This document shows, one piece after another, positions 24,367 to 31,065 of a stretch of DNA of 64,000 bases. The position numbers and the translations under genes were made by a program. Source of the stretch: Streptomyces sp. NRRL S-455 (GTDB taxonomy: Bacteria > Actinomycetota > Actinomycetes > Streptomycetales > Streptomycetaceae); the NCBI RefSeq assembly GCF_000717875.1, contig NZ_JOCT01000004.1:124001-188000 (forward strand), read 5' to 3'. Position 1 is the first letter of the stretch; the number at the start of each line of letters is the position of its first letter. Below the pieces are notes generated by a model. The model saw nothing but the letters and a program-made list of their open reading frames with translations. It was not told the DNA's origin and did no database searches.

Positions 24367-25446
24367 TCAGGCGGTCAGCCAGTTCCGCAGCCGCTCCTCG
24401 CCCGCGAGGATCTTCGCGATCTCCACGCGCTCGTCCCGCTTGTGCGCCAAGTGGGGGTTGCCCGGGCCGTAGTTGACCGCCGGGACGCCCAGGGCCGAGA
24501 AGCGGGAGACGTCCGTCCAGCCGTACTTGGGCATCGGGGTGCCGCCGACCGCCTCGATGAACGCCTTCGCCGCCGGATGGGACAGACCGGGCATCGCCGC
24601 GGAGCTGTGGTCGACCACCTCGAACTCCTCCACCCCGCAGTCCGCGAAGACCTCGCGGACGTGGGCGACGGCCTCCTCGGGCGTGCGGTCGGGGGCGTAG
24701 CGGAAGTTGACGGTGACGACGCACTCGTCGGGGATGACGTTGCCGGCCACTCCCCCGCTGATGCCGACCGCGTTCAGGCCCTCGCGGTACTCCAGGCCGT
24801 CGATCACCGGCCAGCGCGGCTCGTAGGAGGCGAGGCGGGCGAGGATCGGGGCGGCGGCGTGGATGGCGTTGGAGCCCATCCAGCCGCGGGCCGAGTGGGC
24901 CCGCTCGCCCGTGGTCTTCAGCAGCACCCGCAGGGTGCCCTGGCAGCCGCCCTCGACCTGGCCGTCCGAGGGTTCCAGGAGGACCGCGAAGTCGCCCGCC
25001 AGCCAGTCGGGGCGGGTCTCGGCGACGTGCTTGAGGCCGTTCAGCTCCGCGGCGACCTCTTCGTTGTCGTAGAACACGAAGGTCAGGTCGCGGTTGGGGG
25101 CCGGGACCGTGGCCGCGATGCGCAGCTGCACGGCCACGCCCGACTTCATGTCGCAGGTGCCGCAGCCCCACAGGACGCCGTCCTCGTCGAGCCGGGAGGG
25201 GACGTTGTCCGCGATCGGGACGGTGTCGATGTGGCCGGCCAGGATCACCCGCTCCGAGCGGCCCAGGTTCGTCCGGGCCACGACGTTGTTGCCGTACCGG
25301 TCGACCGTCAGGTGGGGCAGCGCGCGCAGCGCTGTCTCGATGGCGTCCGCCAGCGGCTTCTCGGTGCCGCTCTCGGAGCGGAAGTCGACGAGCCGGGCGG
25401 TGAGCCGCGCGGCGTCCAGCGTGAGGTCAAGCGAGGTGTCGGCCAT
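24367..25446 (-). CDS. dapE: Succinyl-diaminopimelate desuccinylase
   Basis: A 359-residue M20-family metallohydrolase that removes succinate from N-succinyl-LL-2,6-diaminopimelate in the lysine/peptidoglycan DAP pathway. The metal and catalytic motifs are AGHIDTVP, GCGTCDMKSGVA, the Glu pair in DNEEVAAE, and the C-terminal His in GPGNPHLAHKRDE; the dimerisation lid (about 170-280) includes TTGERAHSARGWMG. ATG 25446 is at the 5' end of the conserved frame. dapC lies about 2 kb away on the same strand, separated by a membrane protein and a secreted protein gene. Confidence 0.94.
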   Translation of the reverse strand: MADTSLDLTLDAARLTARLVDFRSESGTEKPLADAIETALRALPHLTVDRYGNNVVARTNLGRSERVILAGHIDTVPIADNVPSRLDEDGVLWGCGTCDMKSGVAVQLRIAATVPAPNRDLTFVFYDNEEVAAELNGLKHVAETRPDWLAGDFAVLLEPSDGQVEGGCQGTLRVLLKTTGERAHSARGWMGSNAIHAAAPILARLASYEPRWPVIDGLEYREGLNAVGISGGVAGNVIPDECVVTVNFRYAPDRTPEEAVAHVREVFADCGVEEFEVVDHSSAAMPGLSHPAAKAFIEAVGGTPMPKYGWTDVSRFSALGVPAVNYGPGNPHLAHKRDERVEIAKILAGEERLRNWLTA

Positions 25447-25531
25447 GGCGTCGACCCTAACGCGCCAGGTTCGGGGCCCACTGTGCGCATCCGGCCCAGG
25501 GCACTCGGTACTCTCCAGTATTTTGTACGTC

Positions 25532-26515
25532 GTGCCTGAGCCGTCCCCCACTCCCAAGCGTCGTGGCCGCCTCTTCCGAGCCGGATCCGCGTTCGTGATC
25601 CTGCTCGCGGTCGCCGGTTACCTCGTCGTGCAGTACGTCACCGGAGGCACCGGTGGTCCGGGCTGCAAGGTCGTCTCCGGAAAGGGCGACGGAGCGTCGT
25701 ACGAGTTCACTCCCGAGCAGGCGGTGAACGCGGCCACGATCACGGCCGTCGGTACCGGGCGGGGCCTGCCGGAACGGGCCGTGACCATCGCGCTGGCGAC
25801 CGCGCTGCAGGAGTCGGCCCTGCGCAACATCAGCCACGGCGACCGGGACTCCCTCGGCCTGTTCCAGCAGCGGCCCTCGCAGGGCTGGGGCACGCCGAAG
25901 GAGATCATGGACCCGTCGTACTCGGCCGGTGAGTTCTACGACCACCTGGTCAAGGTGCCCGGCTACACGCGGCTGCCGCTCACCGTCGCCGCGCAGCGCG
26001 TGCAGCGCAGCGGGTTCCCGCAGGCCTACGCCAAGCACGAGCCGGACGCGGCGCTGCTCGCCGCGGCGCTCACCGGGCAGTCCGCCGCCACGCTGACCTG
26101 CGAGGGCCGTCCGGCCGCGACCCGGGCGACCGGCCCGGACGGGGTGCGTGCCGCGCTGGTGCGGGACTTCGGGCGTGATGTGCTGGTGCCGGCCGGTGCC
26201 CAGGCGGGCGGCTCCTCCGCGGCCACTCCGGCGCCGTCCCCGAGCGGTTCGGGCGGGTCCGGCGGGCGGACCGTGACGTTGCCGGTGACCGAGGACACCG
26301 GTTCCGCCACCGGGCGCGACGCCGGGCGGCGTGGCTGGCAACTGGCGCACTGGGCCGTGGCCAACGCTTCCGAGCTGCACATCGCGCGCGTCACGTACGC
26401 GGGGCGGGAGTGGGTCGCCGGGAACACCGCAAGCGAGTGGCGGGCCGCCTCGGCCAAGGGCACCGCCGGCGGGGAACGGGACACGGACGCCGTCCGTATC
26501 GTCACCATGCGCTAG
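25532..26515 (+). CDS. Membrane-anchored lysozyme-like (transglycosylase-type) protein
   Basis: A 327-residue protein with one N-terminal membrane helix (AFVILLAVAGYLVVQYV). The extracytoplasmic domain (about 50-185) has ALATALQESALRN, with a Glu in the place of the catalytic Glu of SLT/lysozyme folds, then GDRDSLGLFQQRPSQGWGT and VAAQRVQRSGFPQAYAKHE, a pattern seen in actinobacterial lysozyme-like proteins. A Ser/Gly/Pro linker (about 215-250) precedes a C-terminal alpha/beta unit (WQLAHWAVANASELHI). Databases sometimes label relatives heavy-metal transporters; nothing here supports that. It diverges from dapE, 86 bases away. GTG 25532 chosen. Confidence 0.72.
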   Translation: MPEPSPTPKRRGRLFRAGSAFVILLAVAGYLVVQYVTGGTGGPGCKVVSGKGDGASYEFTPEQAVNAATITAVGTGRGLPERAVTIALATALQESALRNISHGDRDSLGLFQQRPSQGWGTPKEIMDPSYSAGEFYDHLVKVPGYTRLPLTVAAQRVQRSGFPQAYAKHEPDAALLAAALTGQSAATLTCEGRPAATRATGPDGVRAALVRDFGRDVLVPAGAQAGGSSAATPAPSPSGSGGSGGRTVTLPVTEDTGSATGRDAGRRGWQLAHWAVANASELHIARVTYAGREWVAGNTASEWRAASAKGTAGGERDTDAVRIVTMR

Positions 26516-26869
26516 GCCGTGGCACTACCGCGCAGGGGTGCGGGACTTCCCCCGTGGGGGTTGCGTGTGCGGCTCGGCCGCGTCGGTGCGCGCCGGCTTT
26601 CGGGCCCGCGCCCGGGAAGCCCTGAGAATCCTTGGGGGCCAAGGGGTTGAAGGATTCGGCAGGCGCTCCGGCGGGGGTGTTATTGCCCGTTTGTCCACAC
26701 CGATTATGCGACGCATTGCCAATTCTTTACGTTTCGACGCCGCAACCTTCGCGGGGTTCGAGCGGTAGTCACTGCGTCCGATCCGGGGGCGGCCAACAGC
26801 CAGTCGGTCAGCCCCGGAGCCAGTCGGACCTCTCACGAACCTCACTGTTCTCTCCGTCGAAGGAGCACC
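26516..26869. other. 354-base intergenic region
   Basis: The left half is GC-rich with several short inverted repeats. The right half (about 26680-26760) is AT-rich for this genome and contains TTGTCCACACCGATTATGCG, a plausible promoter area for the small secreted protein gene, although I cannot assign exact -35 and -10 boxes. No coding frame looks real. Confidence 0.4.
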
Positions 26870-27310
26870 ATGTCCCTCCCCCTGACCCGCCGGATCGCCC
26901 GTGCCGCGCTGATCGTCGCTGCCGGAGCGGCTGCCGGGGTCGGCGCGGCCGGCTCCGCCAGCGCGGCCCCCGAGCTGCCGGCCAACCCGAACCTCGGCGG
27001 TCTGACCGCCCTGGACGGGGCGAGCGTCGGCAACACCGTCGACGGCACGGCGCGGGACGTCACCAAGTCCGCGGGCGACACCGGCGGCAAGACGGTCAAG
27101 AAGGCGGTGCCGTCCGCGGGCAAGATCGGCGGCAAGACGGTCAAGCAGGCCACGCCCGCCGCGCAGAAGGCGGCCGGTGACGCGGCCGGTTCCGCCGGAC
27201 AGCTCGTCGGCGAGACGGCCGGTTCCGCCCAGGGGGGTCTGCCCACGAACTCCCTGGCGAAGGGCCCGGGCAAGGGCTCGCTGCCGACGAAGGGGCTGCC
27301 GGTCGGCTGA
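26870..27310 (+). CDS. Small secreted Gly/Lys-rich protein (146 aa)
   Basis: A signal peptide (RRIARAALIVAAGAAAGVGA, cleavage near ASAAP at about 32) precedes a mature part of about 110 residues rich in Gly, Lys, Thr and Ala. It contains imperfect repeats GGKTVKKAVPSAGK and GGKTVKQATPAAQK plus several GSAG units. It is basic, lacks Cys and lacks membrane segments, so it is probably secreted or wall-associated. I recognise no enzyme domain; relatives labelled ATP-binding are not supported by any P-loop here. ATG 26870 has GAAGGAG 7 bases upstream. A strong terminator follows. Confidence 0.8.
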   Translation: MSLPLTRRIARAALIVAAGAAAGVGAAGSASAAPELPANPNLGGLTALDGASVGNTVDGTARDVTKSAGDTGGKTVKKAVPSAGKIGGKTVKQATPAAQKAAGDAAGSAGQLVGETAGSAQGGLPTNSLAKGPGKGSLPTKGLPVG

Positions 27311-27326
27311 CGCCGGGCGGTGGCCG

Positions 27327-27363
27327 CCGAAGGGGTCCAGGGTGTTTCCCTGGACCCCTTCGG
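27327..27363 (+). terminator. Strong bidirectional terminator
   Basis: CCGAAGGGGTCCAGGG (27327-27342), loop TGTTT, and CCCTGGACCCCTTCGG (27348-27363): a perfect 16-base stem between the convergent secreted-protein gene and dapC. Confidence 0.9.
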
Positions 27364-27423
27364 TCTGTGTCCGGGTGGGTGCCGCAGGTGGATGCGGCTG
27401 GGTGGGACCCGTGCCCACGGCGG

Positions 27424-28515
27424 CTACAGGCGTCGCACCGCCGCCGCGACCCTCTCGTCCGTCGCCGTCAGGGCGACCCGGACGAACTCCGCGCCCGCCT
27501 CGCCGTAGAAGTCGCCCGGCGCCACGAGGATGCCTCGCTCCGCCAGGTGGGCGACCGTGTCCCAGCAGGATTCGCCCCTGGTGGCCCACAGGTAGAGGCT
27601 GGCCTCGCTGTGCTCGATGCGGAAGCCGTGGGAGAGGAGCGCCTCGCGCAGGAGCTCGCGGCGGGCGGCGTAGCGCTCCCGCTGGACGCGGACGTGGTCG
27701 TCGTCGCCCAGGGCCGCCACGACCGCCGCCTGCGTCGGTGCGGACGTCATCATGCCGCCGTGCTTGCGGATCTCCAGGAGCGGGCCGAGGACGGCCGGGT
27801 CACCGGCCAGGAAGGCCGCGCGGTAGCCGGCGAGGTTCGAGCGCTTGGACAGGGAGTGGACGGCGACGATGCCGTCGTAGGAGCCGCCGTTGACGTCGGG
27901 GTGCAGCACCGAGACCGGGTCGGCCTCCCAGCCCAGCTCCAGGTAGCACTCGTCGGAGAAGAGCAGGATGCCGTGCGAGCGGGCCCAGGCGACGATCCGG
28001 GTGAGCTCCGCCTTCGGCAGGACCTTGCCGGTGGGGTTCGACGGGGAGTTCAGCCAGAGGAGCTTCAGGCCCTCGGGGTCCAGCTCCGTCGGGTCGTCGT
28101 AGACCTCGTACGCGGCGCGGGCCAGGCGGGCGCCGACCTCGTACGTCGGGTAGGCGAGGCGCGGGTGGGCCACCCGGTCGCCGGGGCCGAGGCCGAGCTG
28201 GGTCGGGAGCCAGGCGACGAGCTCCTTGGAGCCGACGATCGGCAGGACGTGGCGGTGGGTGACGTCCCGGGCGCCGAGGCGGCGTTCCACCCAGCCGGTG
28301 ATCGCGTCGCGCAGCTCGGGCGTGCCCCAGACGGTCGGATAACCCGGCGAGTCGGCGGCGGCCACCAGCGCCTTCTGGATCAGCTCGGGGACCGGGTCGA
28401 CCGGGGTACCGACGGACAGGTCCACGATGCCGTCCGGATGGGCGGCGGCCGTGGCCTTGAACGGCGTCAGCTTGTCCCAGGGGAAGGTGGGAAGGCGGTC
28501 GGAGACTGCGGACAC
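27424..28515 (-). CDS. dapC: Succinyldiaminopimelate aminotransferase
   Basis: A 363-residue fold-type I PLP aminotransferase. The N-terminus (VSAVSDRLPTFPWDKLTP) is characteristic of actinobacterial DapC; SVGTPVDPVP, LNSPSNPTGKVLP, FSDECYLELGW and VHSLSKRSNLAGYR (PLP-binding Lys) follow in order. It converts N-succinyl-2-amino-6-ketopimelate to N-succinyl-LL-DAP with glutamate, one step before DapE. GTG 28515 starts the conserved sequence; the ribosome site is weak. fdxA lies 128 bases upstream on the same strand, an arrangement I recall from mycobacteria. Confidence 0.93.
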   Translation of the reverse strand: MSAVSDRLPTFPWDKLTPFKATAAAHPDGIVDLSVGTPVDPVPELIQKALVAAADSPGYPTVWGTPELRDAITGWVERRLGARDVTHRHVLPIVGSKELVAWLPTQLGLGPGDRVAHPRLAYPTYEVGARLARAAYEVYDDPTELDPEGLKLLWLNSPSNPTGKVLPKAELTRIVAWARSHGILLFSDECYLELGWEADPVSVLHPDVNGGSYDGIVAVHSLSKRSNLAGYRAAFLAGDPAVLGPLLEIRKHGGMMTSAPTQAAVVAALGDDDHVRVQRERYAARRELLREALLSHGFRIEHSEASLYLWATRGESCWDTVAHLAERGILVAPGDFYGEAGAEFVRVALTATDERVAAAVRRL

Positions 28516-28643
28516 GGGTTCTGGCTCACTTTCTGGTTCGCACGAGCCGTCGTACGGCAAACGCCCCGGCCCCGTGCGGCGACCAGGACGTGATCGGGCC
28601 GTACGGGACCGAGGCGGCACGGTGTGCGGGCCGCTCGAGGTGA

Positions 28644-28961
28644 CTAGGCCTGCGGCGGCAGCGCGGCGATGAAGGGGTGGTCGCGTTCGATCAGCCCCAG
28701 CTTGCTGGCGCCGCCGGGCGAGCCGAGCTCGTCGAAGAACTCGACGTTCGCCTTGTAGTAGTCCTTCCACTCCTCCGGGGTGTCGTCCTCGTAGAAGATC
28801 GCCTCGACCGGGCAGACCGGCTCGCAGGCACCACAGTCGACGCATTCGTCCGGGTGGATGTACAAGGACCGCTGGCCCTCGTAGATGCAGTCGACCGGGC
28901 ACTCCTCGATGCACGCCTTGTCCTTGACGTCGACACAAGGCTGCGCGATGACGTAGGTCAC
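28644..28961 (-). CDS. fdxA: Seven-iron ferredoxin
   Basis: A 105-residue ferredoxin starting MTYVIAQPCVDVKDKACIEE. Cluster ligands are CxxxxxxxC...CP in the first part (a [3Fe-4S] pattern with CIEECPVDC) and CVDCGACEPVCP ([4Fe-4S]). The C-terminal half (DYYKANVEFFDELGSPGG) is the extension typical of the FdxA/FdxC type. It carries low-potential electrons, for example to cytochromes P450 or reductases. ATG 28961. It diverges from the GNAT gene across 140 bases. Confidence 0.95.
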   Translation of the reverse strand: MTYVIAQPCVDVKDKACIEECPVDCIYEGQRSLYIHPDECVDCGACEPVCPVEAIFYEDDTPEEWKDYYKANVEFFDELGSPGGASKLGLIERDHPFIAALPPQA

Positions 28962-29101
28962 GCTGTCGTTCCTCCTCGATAGGGCGCTGGCGGGCCTCCT
29001 CAGGCTCCGCCGCCTGGCGCGCGGGAGCGCGGCGTCGTCGATGCCCGCCCCTAGTATCTCCGTTCCTGGGCATGATCCGAACAGGAGGGGTGAACTGACC
29101 T

Positions 29102-30124
29102 GTGGAAATCTCTGCCGCCGGGCGACTCGAGGTCCGTATCACCGCTGCTGACGTGGGAAAACGGGTCTCCGTGCGGAGCTTGATCGAACATGGGGCTCCG
29201 GGTGAGAAGTTCACCGACACGGTCGGTGTTCTCACATCATGGGACAAGGGTGTGCTGCTGATCACACGGAAGGGCGGCGAGAGCGTCCGCATCGCGGAAT
29301 CCGCGCTGGTCGCGGGCAAGGTGGTGCCCTCCGCCCCGGCGCGTCGCCGGGGCCCTGCCGCCTCCTACGAGGAACTGGCCCGGGTCGCCGCGCGGGCCTG
29401 GCCCCCCGTGGAGAGCGAGCGGCTCGGCGCGTGGGAGCTGCGGGCCGCCTCCGGATTCACGCGGCGGGCCAACTCGGTGCTGCCGCTCGGTGACCCGGGT
29501 GTGCCGCTCGACGAGGCGCTCGACACCGTGCGGCGCTGGTACGGCGAGCGCGGGCTGCCCGCCTACGTCCAGACCGCGACCGGGGCCGAGGGCACGCAGG
29601 AGCTGCTCTGTGCCCAGCTGGAGGACCGGGGCTGGGTGCGGGAGGTGACCGCCGAACTGTGGACCGGACCGCTCGCACCGGTCGCCGACCGCGCCGATCC
29701 GTCGGGGGTCGTGCTGTCCCGGGAGGCGGACGGGGCGTGGCTGGCCCGCTACCGGCGCAAGGGTGTGAGTGAGGTGGCGCTGCGGGTGCTCCGGGGCGGG
29801 CCGTCGGTGTGGTTCGCGACCGTGCCGGGCGCGGTGGAGGGGGCTCCTCCGGCCGCCATCGGGCGGTGTGTCGTGGACGGGCGGTGGGCCGGGTTCGCCG
29901 CGGTCGAGGTCGATCCGGCGCTGCGTCGGCAGGGCGTGGGCACGGCCGTGATGGCGGCGCTGGCCCGGCGGGCACTCGACGAGGGGGCCTCGGCGGCGTG
30001 GCTCCAGGTCGAGGCCGACAATGAGGGAGCGCGGGCGTTGTACGCCGGGATGGGCTTCGCCGCGCACCACGCCTACCACCACTACCGGGCGCCGGATGCC
30101 GGCGGCACCGGAACGCCCGGGTAG
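29102..30124 (+). CDS. GNAT acetyltransferase with N-terminal SH3-like region
   Basis: A 340-residue protein. The first 75 residues (VGKRVSVRSLIEHG, FTDTVGVLTSWDKGVLLITR) form a small barrel-like unit; a middle region is poorly conserved in pattern. The C-terminal GNAT fold (about 240-325) has FAAVEVDPALRRQGVGTAVM, the acetyl-CoA pyrophosphate loop, and LQVEADNEGARALYAGMGF. The same two-part layout occurs in a mycobacterial GNAT I recall (Rv0428c type). GTG 29102 is 14 bases after AGGAGG, a long spacing. The SirB1-like gene follows 30 bases later and is probably cotranscribed. Substrate unknown. Confidence 0.85.
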   Translation: MEISAAGRLEVRITAADVGKRVSVRSLIEHGAPGEKFTDTVGVLTSWDKGVLLITRKGGESVRIAESALVAGKVVPSAPARRRGPAASYEELARVAARAWPPVESERLGAWELRAASGFTRRANSVLPLGDPGVPLDEALDTVRRWYGERGLPAYVQTATGAEGTQELLCAQLEDRGWVREVTAELWTGPLAPVADRADPSGVVLSREADGAWLARYRRKGVSEVALRVLRGGPSVWFATVPGAVEGAPPAAIGRCVVDGRWAGFAAVEVDPALRRQGVGTAVMAALARRALDEGASAAWLQVEADNEGARALYAGMGFAAHHAYHHYRAPDAGGTGTPG

Positions 30125-30154
30125 CCGATCGTCGTGAGAGGGCACCAGCCAGTC

Positions 30155-31006
30155 ATGCGTCCCCCGTACCCCCCGCCCCCGGAACGCTCCGCCGAGCTGC
30201 GGCGGCGGTTCGCCGAAGAGGCCCGCTCCGAGCGGCCCGATCTGTCGACGCTGTGCCTGCTGGTGGGCGCGGAGGCGGACGGCGGGCTGGACGAGGCGGG
30301 CCTGGACGCGGCGCAGGTCGAGCTGGACCGGCTGGCCGGGCTGCTGCCGTACCGGCCCGGGGGGCCGCGGGCGTGGGCGGTCGCCCTGCGGGAGCTGCTC
30401 GGTGACCGGCTGGGCTACCACGGCACTCCGGCCGACTACCGGCGGCTGGAGTCCTCACTGCTGCACGAGGTGCTGCGGCGGCGTCGTGGGCTGCCGATCC
30501 TGCTGTCCGTGGTGTGGATGGAGGTGGCCCGGCGGGCCGGGGCGCCGGTGTACGGGGTGGCGCTGCCGGGGCATTTCGTGGTCGGGTTCGGGGCCGACGA
30601 GGGGCGGGTGCTGGCCGACCCGTTCGACGGTGGGCGGGTGCTGACCGGGGCGGACGCGGAGTTGCTGGTGGTGGGGGCGACGGGGACTCGGCTGGAGCCG
30701 TCGATGTTGCGGCCCGCTGATCCACTGGATGTGGTGCTGCGGATTCTGAACAACGTGCGGGCGTGGGCCGCGGCCCGGCCCGAGCGGTCGGATGTGGCGC
30801 TGTGGGCGGTGGAGCTGTCGTTGCTGCTGCCGTCGCATCCGGCTCGGCTGCGGTACGAGCGGGCGCAGTTGCTGGTGCGGCGGGGGGATTTCCTCGGCGG
30901 GGCTCTGGAGCTGGAGGCCTATGCGGAGGTGGTCGGGGCGGTGGACGCGTCCGCGGCCGAGGGGGTGCGGGGGGAGGCGTCGGCGGCCAGGGCCATGTTG
31001 AACTGA
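30155..31006 (+). CDS. SirB1/transglutaminase-like protein
   Basis: A 283-residue protein of the SirB1 N-terminal family, a transglutaminase-like fold. Visible strings are LLHEVLRRRRGLPILLSVVW, GAPVYGVALPGHFVVGF (His in the family's GHF motif), and LADPFDGGRVL (Asp). The nucleophilic Cys of active transglutaminases is not apparent, so catalysis is doubtful. The C-terminus (about 205-275) is helical and resembles tetratricopeptide-like repeats. ATG 30155 is preferred because GAGAGGG lies upstream; GTG 30134 is an alternative. Role unknown. Confidence 0.78.
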   Translation: MRPPYPPPPERSAELRRRFAEEARSERPDLSTLCLLVGAEADGGLDEAGLDAAQVELDRLAGLLPYRPGGPRAWAVALRELLGDRLGYHGTPADYRRLESSLLHEVLRRRRGLPILLSVVWMEVARRAGAPVYGVALPGHFVVGFGADEGRVLADPFDGGRVLTGADAELLVVGATGTRLEPSMLRPADPLDVVLRILNNVRAWAAARPERSDVALWAVELSLLLPSHPARLRYERAQLLVRRGDFLGGALELEAYAEVVGAVDASAAEGVRGEASAARAMLN

Positions 31007-31065
31007 CCGCGGCCGTGTTCTCGTGCGACCCGGACCGCCTCGGCCCGGTTTCTCACCGCCCGTTT

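Noticed and set aside
24322..25539. Plus-strand open frame over dapE
   Set aside because: It is antisense to dapE, which has all M20 metal-binding motifs; the antisense protein is an unstructured shadow.
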